The notes below the pieces were generated by a model. The model saw nothing but the letters and a program-made list of their open reading frames with translations. It was not told the DNA's origin and searched no databases. Shown here in pieces: positions 1 to 11,506 of a DNA stretch of 64,000 bases (position 1 is its first letter; every line of letters starts with the position of its first letter). Source of the DNA: Nansenia antarctica (lineage: Eukaryota; Chordata; Actinopteri; Argentiniformes; Microstomatidae); contig OZ022339.1 of NCBI GenBank assembly GCA_963989245.1, positions 12,491,022-12,555,021 of the forward strand, in the 5' to 3' direction. A program made the translations under genes and the position numbers.

Positions 1-555
1 TCAATAATGATAAACTCCAAGTCATCTCCTTTCCTCACCTCCCTGTACTGTATGCCACTCTGAATAAAGGTGATGACCTTATCCTGCTATCACAAAATCT
101 AGTTTAGGAATCAGCCAGGATTCTTGTACACATATTACATTTGGCATAACCTCCAGATCTTCAACATACTTTTTAAATTCCTGCCCATTAGAAATCAAAC
201 TCCTTGCATTCCATTGGAGGATAGTTAATACCATTATTATATTTCTGAACATGACTTTGATTGAGATGATTCCTCGACACTACTAGTACCTGATTCATTA
301 AGCGCATCTACTACATCTCCCCACTCAATCCCTTGCGCATTTAAGTACTTTCTGGCAGACTTAACTATAATCTTAATTCTATCTGTTCTACTATGTATTT
401 GGGCAGCTCCATTGATAACATCAGCAATAAAAAGCACAAAATCAATTTTCTTTACAATCAATGTGTCATCCTGAATTTTTCCACACGCTGTAGGCCTACA
501 TTCTCCTCCCTTCATGTTATGATATGATATAAATCAAATAAAGATATGATATAAA
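1..555 (-). mobile_element. Fragment of an I-like LINE: start of ORF2 and end of ORF1
   Basis: Minus-strand positions 515-237 encode the last 92 residues of the LINE ORF1 found intact at 28,653-29,666, with a few substitutions (for example NAQGIE here, NVQGME there). Positions 236-1 hold the beginning of the endonuclease ORF. The remaining 5' part of ORF1 is deleted and replaced by a short AT-rich filler with a repeated gatatgatataaatcaaa motif at 516-559. This is a dead fragment copied with the inverted arm. Confidence 0.85.
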
Positions 556-1010
556 TCAAAGAGAGAGAATCAAGGGAGCAGCCAGCTTAAGTAAGCCACT
601 CCCCAGGTGCCTCAGATCACCTAATCAACCCCTCCATATATGGTTATGAGTGAGAGGGCTGCCACATTCCCTCCCTCAAAAACCCAATAATCCCCCCCAA
701 TAACCAAACAAAAACAAACAAGAATTCATAAATTCCCAGTAACCCTGCTCATGGCTCAAAATGCTCAAAATGGCTGATCGCAAAAAGGTGAGGGGATTGT
801 GGTCCGTGTAGACCACCAACGGAGCAACGCCACCCCCCCACGTACACGTCAAAATGCTGAAGACCTCAACTGATCCAGACAATCCTCCATTCTAGGAAGA
901 GGAAAGGAGTCTGGAGGTCTAACCCAATAAAAACGCTGCCGGATGGGTGTTGCATCCCCAACATCCACATCATGCTCTATCAGAGGAGTATGTGACGAGG
1001 CATCTGAAAA
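556..1010 (-). mobile_element. Gypsy LTR-retrotransposon remnant (LTR piece plus pol scraps)
   Basis: Reading the minus strand, an LTR-like start (TGTGGCAGCC, ending at 666) is preceded by a G-rich tract and by translated scraps of a Ty3/Gypsy pol. These are VVYTDHNPLTFL, typical of the RNase H domain, and a PIRQRFYWV / FPLPRMEDCLDQL stretch typical of the start of the reverse transcriptase. The RT core, integrase and gag are missing. It matches 27,930-28,376 of the right arm. Confidence 0.7.
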
Positions 1011-2040
1011 AAAAGACGGACAACTTTTATGATTAATAGTTTTTTATTATTTTCAATTAACAGACAATGAACAAACATCCATCACACGTAACAGTTGACA
1101 TTGAACAATAAATTAAAAAGACAAAAAATAGACACAACAAAACATAAAGGTGATGTACAGCAATGTTAATCTACAGCATTGTCTAACAATCATACTTATA
1201 GCAGTTTACTTTCACTTTTTACATTTGGGATATTGCTACTTATAATTAAATAAAATAAATACAAATTAAAATAAATGCAAAATTAAAGCTGGATTTCAAT
1301 CAACATTTCACATGAAAACCACAAAAAACACATCATACTGTACATTGTACTGTATCATCTTATGGACATATCAGTGCACCTGTATTTCTTCTGAAAATAT
1401 AGAACAAATCTTACCATTCGAAATAAAGCAATTGTATCATTCAAAGAATGCCAGTGTTGGACTTGCTTTAACCTCATGTCTTTGAATTAGGAAACAACTA
1501 AACGTGGCTCCAATTGACTGTAAGAACAAAGCAGCAGAAACTGCTGAAAGGCACACTTTCGGTCAGCTCATGAATTGGGTAGCAATTAATGGAACAAATC
1601 CCTCAGGCTTTTTTTTTTCAGCAACTGTATTGCATGTATCATACTGTGCTCTTGGATCTATTAGTCACAGTGTTGTGTGTGTTAAACCCAAACAAGTGTT
1701 TAGCTTGAAGACTGTGTGATAAGTCAGTCCCATTATTTCAATTCATGCATGTAAAGGTGAGGCGCTTTTGTCATGAATAAAAGTTGTCGGTAAAAGTTCT
1801 CTGCTGCAAAAACTATTTAAAAAAAACACAAAAGGTGAGGGGCATCACACTTGTTATTGCTTAAACTCCCGTTGCTGCTGATTTCCTATATCAATCCCAA
1901 CACGAACAACAGTATCCAATTAACACCAAGACACCTACCGCAGGGAAAGAGATGGCTTTGGCAAGAGTCTATTGAGTGTCCAATGGATCACATTGTTTTT
2001 CATTTTTGGCTTCCATTTGAAGCCAATCGGACTTTAATAA
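1011..2040. other. Noncoding spacer of the left arm
   Basis: No supported gene. The short frame at 1504-1719 recurs in the right arm at 27,420-27,623 with a different end, so it is not conserved as a protein. About 197 bp near 1080-1275 are AT-rich and absent from the right arm. The deletion junction near 1864 removes the block that contains the HDAC6-like exon in the other arm. Confidence 0.6.
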
Positions 2041-5000
2041 CAGGGTTTTATTGCAGGGAAATTAAACCCAAAAGCATCAGGGGAGTGGAGTCTTGGGCCC
2101 TGTGGGGGTGCGGCTGGGAGGGGCGGTGGTGGTGGTCTGCTTGGCGCCGGCGATGGGGGTGGTGGTGGCGAGCTTGGCTGCAGGGTCGTGGCTCCGTGTT
2201 GACATGGCCACAGCCACACCTGGCTCAACTTCGGGGGGTCCTGAGGGGCTACTGTCACCGTCACCTTGGGCCCTGTGGGGGTGCGGCTGGGAGGGGCGGT
2301 GGTGGTGGTCTGCTTGGCACCGGCGATGGGGGTGGTGGTGGCGAGCTTGGCTGCAGGGTCGTGGCTCCGTGTTGACATGGCCACAGCCACACCTGGCTCA
2401 ACTTCGGGGGCTCCTGTGAGGGGCTACTGTCACTGTCACCTTGGGCCCTGTGGGGGTGCGGCTGGGGTGGTCCGTTTGGCGCCGGCGGTGGGGGTGGTCG
2501 CCTTGGGAACCACCTTGGGAGCGAGCTTGGCTTCACGTAGTTCCGGTTCTGGATAGTGCCTCGGTCCATTGCGGTCACGCCCATGCCGGCGCTCGGGAAC
2601 TTTAATAACAGGGTTTTATTGCAGGGAAATTAAACCCAAAAGCATCAGGGGAGTGGAGTCTTGGGCCCTGTGGGGGTGCGGCTGGGAGGGGCGGTGGTGG
2701 TGGTCTGCTTGGCGCCGGCGATGGGGGTGGTGGTGGCGAGCTTGGCTGCAGGGTCGTGGCTCCGTGTTGACATGGCCACAGAGGGGGTGCGGCTGGGGTA
2801 GTCCGTTTGGCGCCGGCGGTGGGGGTGGTCGCCTTGGGAACCGCCTTGGGAGCGAGCTTGGCTTCACGTAGTTCCGGTTCTGGATAGTGCCTCGGTCCAT
2901 TGCGGTCACGCCCATGCCGGCGCTCGGGAACTTTAATAACAGGGTTTTATTGCAGGGAAATTAAACCCAAAAGCATCAGGGGAGTGGAGTCTTGGGCCCT
3001 GTGGGGGTGCGGCTGGGAGGGGCGGTGGTGGTGGTCTGCTTGGCGCCGGCGATGGGGGTGGTGGTGGCGAGCTTGGCTGCAGGGTCGTGGCTCCGTGTTG
3101 ACATGGCCACAGAGGGGCTACTGTCACTGTCACCTTGGGCCCTGTGGGGGTGCGGCTGGGGTGGTCCGTTTGGCGCCGGCGGTGGGGGTGGTCGCCTTGG
3201 GAACCACCTTGGGAGCGAGCTTGGCTTCACGTAGTTCCGGTTCTGGATAGTGCCTCGGTCCATTGCGGTCACGCCCATGCCGGCGCTCGGGAACTTTAAT
3301 AACAGGGTTTTATTGCAGGGAAATTAAACCCAAAAGCATCAGGGGAGTGGAGTCTTGGGCCCTGTGGGGGTGCGGCTGGGAGGGGCGGTGGTGGTGGTCT
3401 GCTTGGCGCCGGCGATGGGGGTGGTGGTGGCGAGCTTGGCTGCAGGGTCGTGGCTCCGTGTTGACATGGCCACAGAGGGGGTGCGGCTGGGGTGGTCCGT
3501 TTGGCGCCGGCGGTGGGGGTGGTCGCCTTGGGAACCGCCTTGGGAGCGAGCTTGGCTTCACGTAGTTCCGGTTCTGGATAGTTCCTCGGTCCATTGCGGT
3601 CACGCCCATGCCGGCGCTCGGGAACTTTAATAACAGGGTTTTATTGCAGGGACATTAAACCCAAAAGCATCAGGGGAGTGGAGTCTTGGGCCCTGTGGGG
3701 GTGCGGCTGGGAGGGGCGGTGGTGGTGGTCTGCTTGGCGCCGGCGATGGGGGTGGTGGTGGCGAGCTTGGCTGCAGGGTCGTGGCTCCGTGTTGACATGG
3801 CCACAGAGGGGCTACTGTCACCGTCACCTTGGGCCCTGTGGGGGTGCGGCTGGGGTGGTCCGTTTGGCGCCGGCGGTGGGGGTGGTCGCCTTGGGAACCG
3901 CCTTGGGAGCGAGCTTGGCTTCACGTAGTTCCGGTTCTGGATAGTGCCTCGGTCCATTGCGGTCACGCCCATGCCGGCGCTCGGGAACTTTAATAACAGG
4001 GTTTTATTGCAGGGAAATTAAACCCAAAAGCATCAGGGGAGTGGAGTCTTGGGCCCTGTGGGGGTGCGGCTGGGAGGGGCGGTGGTGGTGGTCTGCTTGG
4101 CGCCGGCGATGGGGGTGGTGGTGGCGAGCTTGGCTGCAGGGTCGTGGCTCCGTGTTGACATGGCCACAGAGGGGCTACTGTCACCGTCACCTTGGGCCCT
4201 GTGGGGGTGCGGCTGGGGTGGTCCGTTTGGCGCCGGCGGTGGGGGTGGTCGCCTTGGGAACCGCCTTGGGAGCGAGCTTGGCTTCACGTAGTTCCGGTTC
4301 TGGATAGTGCCTCGGTCCATTGCGGTCACGCCCATGCCGGCGCTCGGAAACTTTAATAACAGGGTTTTATTGCAGGGAAATTAAACCCAAAAGCATCAGG
4401 GGAGTGGAGTCTTGGGCCCTGTGGGGGTGCGGCTGGGAGGGGCGGTGGTGGTGGTGTGCTTAGCGCCGGCGATGGGGGTGGTGGTGGCGAGCTTGGCTGC
4501 AGGGTCGTGGCTCCGTGTTGACATGGCCACAGAGGGGCTACTGTCACCGTCACCTTGGGCCCTGTGGGGGTGCGGCTGGGGTGGTCCGTTTGGCGCCGGC
4601 GGTGGGGGTGGTCGCCTTGGGAACCGCCTTGGGAGCGAGCTTGGCTTCACGTAGTTCCGGTTCTGGATAGTGCCTCGGTCCATTGCGGTCACGCCCATGC
4701 CGGCGCTCGGGAACTTTAATAACAGGGTTTTATTGCAGGGAAATTAAACCCAAAAGCATCAGGGGAGTGGAGTCTTGGGCCCTGTGGGGGTGCGGCTGGG
4801 AGGGGCGGTGGTGGTGGTCTGCTTGGCGCCGGCGATGGGGGTGGTGGTGGCGAGCTTGGCTGCAGGGTCGTGGCTCCGTGTTGACATGGCCACAGAGGGG
4901 CTACTGTCACCGTCACCTTGGGCCCTGTGGGGGTGCGGCTGGGGTGGTCCGTTTGGCGCCGGCGGTGGGGGTGGTCGCCTTGGGAGCGAGCTTGGCTTCA

Positions 5001-8000
5001 CGTAGTTCCGGTTCTGGATAGTGCCTCGGTCCATTGCGGTCACGCCCATGCCGGCGCTCGGGAACTTTAATAACAGGGTTTTATTGCAGGGAAATTAAAC
5101 CCAAAAGCATCAGGGGAGTGGAGTCTTGGGCCCTGTGGGGGTGCGGCTGGGAGGGGCGGTGGTGGTGGTCTGCTTGGCGCCGGCGATGGGGGTGGTGGTG
5201 GCGAGCTTGGCTGCAGGGTCGTGGCTCCGTGTTGACATGGCCACAGAGGGGCTACTGTCACCGTCACCTTGGGCCCTGTGGGGGTGCGGCTGGGGTGGTC
5301 CGTTTGGCGCCGGCGGTGGGGGTGGTCGCCTTGGGAACCGCCTTGGGAGCGAGCTTGGCTTCACGTAGTTCCGGTTCTGGATAGTGCCTCGGTCCATTGC
5401 GGTCACGCCCATGCCGGCGCTCGGGAACTTTAATAACAGGGTTTTATTGCAGGGAAATTAAACCCAAAAGCATCAGGGGAGTGTAGTCTTGGGCCCTGTG
5501 GGGGTGCGGCTGGGAGGGGCGGTGGTGGTGGTCTGCTTGGCGCCGGCGATGGGGGTGGTGGTGGCGAGCTTGGCTGCAGGGTCGTGGCTCCGTGTTGACA
5601 TGGCCACAGAGGGGCTACTGTCACCGTCACCTTGGGCCCTGTGGGGGTGCGGCTGGGGTGGTCCGTTTGGCGCCGGCGGTGGGGGTGGTCGCCTTGGGAG
5701 CGAGCTTGGCTTCACGTAGTTCCGGTTCTGGATAGTGCCTCGGTCCATTGCGGTCACGCCCATGCCGGCGCTCGGGAACTTTAATAACAGGGTTTTATTG
5801 CAGGGAAATTAAACCCAAAAGCATCAGGGGAGTGGAGTCTTGGGCCCTGTGGGGGTGCGGCTGGGAGGGGCGGTGGTGGTGGTCTGCTTGGCGCCGGCGA
5901 TGGGGGTGGTGGTGGCGAGCTTGGCTGCAGGGTCGTGGCTCCGTGTTGACATGGCCACAGAGGGGCTACTGTCACCGTCACCTTGGGCCCTGTGGGGGTG
6001 CGGCTGGGGTGGTCCGTTTGGCGCCGGCGGTGGGGGTGGTCGCCTTGGGAACCGCCTTGGGAGCGAGCTTGGCTTCACGTAGTTCCGGTTCTGGATAGTG
6101 CCTCGGTCCATTGCGGTCACGCCCATGCCGGCGCTCGGGAACTTTAATAACAGGGTTTTATTGCAGGGAAATTAAACCCAAAAGCATCAGGGGAGTGGAG
6201 TCTTGGGCCCTGTGGGGGTGCGGCTGGGAGGGGCGGTGGTGGTGGTCTGCTTGGCGCCGGCGATGGGGGTGGTGGTGGCGAGCTTGGCTGCAGGGTCGTG
6301 GCTCCGTGTTGACATGGCCACAGAGGGGCTACTGTCACCGTCACCTTGGGCCCTGTGGGGGTGCGGCTGGGGTGGTCCGTTTGGCGCCGGCGGTGGGGGT
6401 GGTCGCCTTGGGAGCGAGCTTGGCTTCACGTAGTTCCGGTTCTGGATAGTGCCTCGGTCCATTGCGGTCACGCCCATGCCGGCGCTCGGGAACTTTAATA
6501 ACAGGGTTTTATTGCAGGGAAATTAAACCCAAAAGCATCAGGGGAGTGGAGTCTTGGGCCCTGTGGGGGTGCGGCTGGGAGGGGCGGTGGTGGTGGTCTG
6601 CTTGGCGCCGGCGATGGGGGTGGTGGTGGCGAGCTTGGCTGCAGGGTCGTGGCTCCGTGTTGACATGGCCACAGAGGGGCTACTGTCACCGTCACCTTGG
6701 GCCCTGTGGGGGTGCGGCTGGGGTGGTCCGTTTGGCGCCGGCGGTGGGGGTGGTCGCCTTGGGAACCGCCTTGGGAGCGAGCTTGGCTTCACGTAGTTCC
6801 GGTTCTGGATAGTGCCTCGGTCCATTGCGGTCACGCCCATGCCGGCGCTCGGGAACTTTAATAACAGGGTTTTATTGCAGGGAAATTAAACCCAAAAGCA
6901 TCAGGGGAGTGGAGTCTTGGGCCCTGTGGGGGTGCGGCTGGGAGGGGCGGTGGTGGTGGTCTGCTTGGCGCCGGCGATGGGGGTGGTGGTGGCGAGCTTG
7001 GCTGCAGGGTCGTGGCTCCGTGTTGACATGGCCACAGAGGGGCTACTGTCACCGTCACCTTGGGCCCTGTGGGGGTGCGGCTGGGGTGGTCCGTTTGGCG
7101 CCGGCGGTGGGGGTGGTCGCCTTGGGAGCGAGCTTGGCTTCACGTAGTTCCGGTTCTGGATAGTGCCTCGGTCCATTGCGGTCACGCCCATGCCGGCGCT
7201 CGGGAACTTTAATAACAGGGTTTTATTGCAGGGAAATTAAACCCAAAAGCATCAGGGGAGTGGAGTCTTGGGCCCTGTGGGGGTGCGGCTGGGAGGGGCG
7301 GTGGTGGTGGTCTGCTTGGCGCCGGCGATGGGGGTGGTGGTGGCGAGCTTGGCTGCAGGGTCGTGGCTCCGTGTTGACATGGCCACAGAGGGGCTACTGT
7401 CACCGTCACCTTGGGCCCTGTGGGGGTGCGGCTGGGGTGGTCCGTTTGGCGCCGGCGGTGGGGGTGGTCGCCTTGGGAACCGCCTTGGGAGCGAGCTTGG
7501 CTTCACGTAGTTCCGGTTCTGGATAGTGCCTCGGTCCATTGCGGTCACGCCCATGCCGGCGCTCGGGAACTTTAATAACAGGGTTTTATTGCAGGGAAAT
7601 TAAACCCAAAAGCATCAGGGGAGTGGAGTCTTGGGCCCTGTGGGGGTGCGGCTGGGAGGGGCGGTGGTGGTGGTCTGCTTGGCGCCGGCGATGGGGGTGG
7701 TGGTGGCGAGCTTGGCTGCAGGGTCGTGGCTCCGTGTTGACATGGCCACAGAGGGGCTACTGTCACCGTCACCTTGGGCCCTGTGGGGGTGCGGCTGGGG
7801 TGGTCCGTTTGGCGCCGGCGGTGGGGGTGGTCGCCTTGGGAACCGCCTTGGGAGCGAGCTTGGCTTCACGTAGTTCCGGTTCTGGATAGTGCCTCGGTCC
7901 ATTGCGGTCACGCCCATGCCGGCGCTCGGGAACTTTAATAACAGGGTTTTATTGCAGGGAAATTAAACCCAAAAGCATCAGGGGAGTGGAGTCTTGGGCC

Positions 8001-9085
8001 CTGTGGGGGTGCGGCTGGGAGGGGCGGTGGTGGTGGTCTGCTTGGCGCCGGCGATGGGGGTGGTGGTGGCGAGCTTGGCTGCAGGGTCGTGGCTCCGTGT
8101 TGACATGGCCACAGAGGGGCTACTGTCACCGTCACCTTGGGCCCTGTGGGGGTGCGGCTGGGGTGGTCCGTTTGGCGCCGGCGGTGGGGGTGGTCGCCTT
8201 GGGAACCGCCTTGGGAGCGAGCTTGGCTTCACGTAGTTCCGGTTCTGGATAGTGCCTCGGTCCATTGCGGTCACGCCCATGCCGGCGCTCGGGAACTTTA
8301 ATAACAGGGTTTTATTGCAGGGAAATTAAACCCAAAAGCATCAGGGGAGTGGAGTCTTGGGCCCTGTGGGGGTGCGGCTGGGAGGGGCGGTGGTGGTGGT
8401 CTGCTTGGCGCCGGCGATGGGGGTGGTGGTGGCGAGCTTGGCTGCAGGGTCGTGGCTCCGTGTTGACATGGCCACAGCCACACCTGGCTCAACTTCGGGG
8501 GCTCCTGTGAGGGGCTACTGTCACCGTCACCTTGGGCCCTGTGGGGGTGCGGCTGGGAGGGGCGGTGGTGGTGGTCTGCTTGGCGCCGGCGATGGGGGTG
8601 GTGGTGGCGAGCTTGGCTGCAGGGTCGTGGCTCCGTGTTGACATGGCCACAGCCACACCTGGCTCAACTTCGGGGGCTCCTGTGAGGGGCTACTGTCACC
8701 GTCACCTTGGGCCCTGTGGGGGTGCGGCTGGGAGGGGCGGTGGTGGTGGTCTGCTTGGCACCGGCGATGGGGGTGGTGGTGGCGAGCTTGGCTGCAGGGT
8801 CGTGGCTCCGTGTTGACATGGCCACTTCGGGGGCTCCTGTGAGGGGCTACTGTCACCATCACCTTGGGCCCTGTGGGGGTGCGGCTGGGAGGGGCGGTGG
8901 TGGTGGTCCGTTTGGCGCCGGCGGTGGGGGTGGTCGCCTTGGGAACCGCCTTGGGAGCGAGCTTGGCTTCACGTAGTTCCGGTTCTGGATAGTGCCTCGG
9001 TGCGGTCACGCCCATGCCGGCGCTCGGGAACTTTAATAACAGGGTTTTATTGCAGGGAAATTAAACCCAAAAGCATTAGGGGAGT
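2041..9085 (-). repeat. Tandem array of 331/351/363-bp units encoding Pro/Thr/Ala-rich peptide
   Basis: A unit starting at the same point (cattgcggtcacgcccatg) recurs at 2569, 2900, 3263, 3594, 3957, 4320, 4683, 5034, 5397, 5748, 6111, 6462, 6825, 7176, 7539, 7902 and 8265: sixteen full periods (ten of 363, four of 351, two of 331 bp). The 12-bp difference removes aaccgccttggg; the 32-bp difference removes a cactgtcacc-type block. Both ends (2041-2568, 8357-8976) hold shorter ~175-bp subunits. On the minus strand each unit has an ATG, a 96-100 codon frame ending TPLP-TGA, and then AATAAA and ATTAAA. The frame closest to a real protein reads AKLATTTPIAGAKQTTTTAP and related lines. Family unknown; MAP- or mucin-like low complexity is only a guess. 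Confidence 0.9.
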
Positions 9086-9731
9086 GGAGGCCCCCAGTGT
9101 ATGCTTTGAAAAATTCTGGCACTTGGACAAATATAGTTGGTGACCCCTGCCATACAGAATGACAATAGCATCATAACAGATAAGTCCCATTCTTTTCCTA
9201 ATAAACATTTGAATTATTTGCATTATTTTTCTATTGTGACACAGAGAATAAACAACTCTTTGGATGGTTTTCATGTTCAATATGTGTGTGCCAAATGTCT
9301 GAGAGCCTTGAACAGATGCTTGCTGTGAAACTCAATCCTTTTATATGTAGACAAAGATACTGTCTCTGTTGATGCCCCAGTTTTCCCAAGACCTCAAAAT
9401 ATTCTTTATTTTTGTAAAAGGAAAAAAAAGGATTGACCATAACAGGAAATAATCTCACACAAAATGCTGAAAAATAGAATCTCTGCTTTCAAAGCACATT
9501 TTATTCCATTTAGAATGTAAAGTGTTAACAGAGAGATCCTGCATTAGCATGCCATGTCATTTGCATACAACTTGACTAATAACACTTTATTTGAACTTTA
9601 CAGTATGTAATAACAATGTCATACTGCGGTCATAATCATGATACAACATTTGTTATGTTATGTTATAAAATAGCATGGCATCTTAAGTTACTGAATGTTA
9701 AATGCAAATACACACTGTATTATTATTTTAG

Positions 9732-10028
9732 GAAAGGGCTCAACAAGCCCAACACCAACGAAGAGTGACCAATGACTTGTTAGTGGATTTCATCACTCAG
9801 GACAAAGGCTTACTGCAACATCTTGAAGTGAGTTTGCAACTGAAATGTCTAAGTAAAGTGACACATTTAAGCATAATATAAATAATGAAAGTGAAATGTT
9901 TTATATTTGTGTAGTGATTGTACATTTACATAGAGCATCCTCCCAACAAACTATATATTTGCAGGCAATCATGGCAGGACAAGTCAAGTCTCTTTGGGCA
10001 AAAAAGAAGGCCACAGGCGTTATGATAG
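9732..10028 (+). pseudogene. Unidentified plus-strand exon pair, copy 1
   Basis: Two candidate exons with good splice borders. Exon 9732-9827 (96 bp) follows tattattttag, ends before GTGAGT and reads in one frame with a VDFITQDKGLLQHLE stretch. Exon 9965-10,028 follows ttgcag, continues in frame (AIMAGQVKSLWAKKKATG) and could end before GTCTAA. The family is not recognised. The pair lies on the opposite strand to the SETDB1-like exons, so it belongs to a different gene or to a transposon. No start or stop is visible nearby, so it is a gene piece at best. Confidence 0.4.
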
Positions 10029-10525
10029 GTCTAACCTCTAGGCTACCCTTGTACAGTACTGTATATCATATGAGGGGAAAGCACGTGATAGTGTGCACAA
10101 AATCCCCAACTTGTCCTCCCTCCCATTATTTTGAATATATTTACTTTTCATAGCATATTTGGCCCATTAAACGGCAACTCTACCTCCTGCGCCACAGCCG
10201 CCCCAGTTCAAAGTTTAACATCCTCCCTAATGATACTACTACTACTAATAATAATAATAATCCCCTGAAATGGACATGGAGTGTCTGACATTAGCTGATG
10301 TGTTTCAGCATGGGTGCACGATTTGAAGAGGCCACCAGAACACCCTCCCCTAGAACACCCCTACTGGCCACTAACAACATGTTTGTATGCAAACTAAGTG
10401 GCTTTTCAGGACCAAAAACACTGTTCGAAAATGAGACATCTCATTCCCTGAGCACTACTGATTAAACATAGTCATTGCATCATCGGGAAGCTTTTGGACA
10501 GCTGCTTTTTTGGGGGTTTTCTTAC

Positions 10526-11506
10526 CGACTGGATTGATGGCGATGAGAGTGCCTTTGTGCCAGGTCTTGGTGCGTTTCTTTCCCAGAATGCTCATGTCCA
10601 TGCGGAGCTCGTCGTCTTTCAGGTTGGGGTTAGGCTGCGTGGGGGTGTTGGTGGGAGCCTGGGACACAAACACCGCTGGCATGGGCAACGGCGGGTGGAC
10701 GCCACCTAGAAAGGAACGACAAACCCCCCCATTGCCGTGTGTTTAACAGTGTCCTTACTCATGGCGATTCTGGGGTGGGTGGGGGGGTACTGTAGTATGG
10801 GGTTGTATGTGTATGGGTGAAAATGCTCTTACCTGGCTGGACTGGTTGCGTTTCGGGTCTGGTAGTGTTAACAAGTTTGTTGACGGTCTGAGACAACTTT
10901 TGCATATGATGGGAGGTCCTTTGGGGAGCAGCCGACGCGTCCTTGAACTGTGAAAACAACACAAGCACAAGCACGAGCACACACACACACACACACACAC
11001 AGATGATGATGCATTATGTATTCAAGCAGGGGCAGAAACATGAAGCAATGATAAAAGGCGGAGTGTGTGTGTGTGTGTGTGTGTTAATTCTCCATTCTCA
11101 CCGCTGTATCCTTAATAGGTGTTGCAGGTTGCATGGGTGGAACCACTGTGAAAGGGTGGGATGTGGGAAACAGAAATCCATTAATCAAAGAGCTAATGTT
11201 CTGTCTGGACAGTCTGAAAATCATGTCTAACAGAGGTACATAGTGGCAAGATGCCAGAGACGACAAAATACTGTCTCATTGGGGGCTACCCTGTTTAGAC
11301 AAGGTTTGTTTTTGTGTTTTAAGTAGTTGTAGGTAAACATCAAAACGTACGACAGTCCACGGCGATGACGTCATCGTCTTCGTCATCGTCTATCTCGATG
11401 ACCTCGGAGGTCTCTGCCCCTCCGCCTCCGTCGTCATCTGAACTGCTCTCTCTGTAGGTCAGCCCCACCTTGCGGTAAGCCTGTTTTACTAATGTCTCGC
11501 ACTCCG
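10526..11506 (-). CDS. setdb1: SETDB1-like histone H3K9 methyltransferase, four internal exons, copy 1
   Basis: Four minus-strand exons join in frame: 11,506-11,351 (after TAG, donor GTACGT), 11,145-11,102, 10,947-10,833 and 10,705-10,526 (donor GTAAG). The first reads AYRKVGLTYRESSSDDD then an acidic EVIEIDDDEDDDV run, like the YSKLGLQYRDSSSEDE / IEIPDEDDD region of SETDB1. The third resembles the HMQKLSQTVNKL helix. The last carries SILGKKRTKTWHKGTLIAI, nearly identical to the start of the SETDB1 Tudor region. SETDB1 trimethylates H3K9 and silences retroelements. Only the part before and into the Tudor domains is here: no pre-SET or SET exons, and no start. A frame at ~11,610-11,705 (-) with WIQEDKNRIWSHD might be the preceding exon, weakly. 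All four exons are open. Whether this copy joins a full gene elsewhere cannot be told. Confidence 0.8.

Larger units (their letters stand above)
1..2040 (-). repeat. Left arm of a large imperfect inverted duplication
   Basis: The reverse complement of this stretch reads as about 26,683-29,945, in the same order: LINE endonuclease start, LINE ORF1 end, Gypsy LTR, Gypsy pol remnants, noncoding spacer, edge of the Pro/Thr array. The arms are nearly identical but for four big indels. This arm lacks about 43 bp of the LINE (near 94), about 1 kb of LINE 5' sequence (a 40-bp AT-rich filler sits at 516-555), and about 412 bp that hold the HDAC6-like exon (junction near 1864). It has about 197 bp (roughly 1080-1275) that the other arm lacks. 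The arm probably continues left of the window. Confidence 0.9.

Noticed and set aside
237..515. Independent small gene
   Set aside because: It is the C-terminal part of the LINE ORF1 seen complete at 28,653-29,666.
1504..1719. 71-codon gene in the left arm
   Set aside because: The mirrored copy at 27,420-27,623 has a different C-terminus because of a run-length change, as expected for noncoding DNA.
2093..8976. Plus-strand frames through the Pro/Thr array (Trp/Gly/Val-rich, starting MGPVGVRLGG or MRSRPCRR)
   Set aside because: They are antisense shadows of the minus-strand Pro/Thr frame, and their sequence simply reflects the GC-rich composition.
10201..10265. tRNA or regulatory signal at the (ACT/AAT)n tract
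   Set aside because: A simple trinucleotide repeat with length differences between the three copies.
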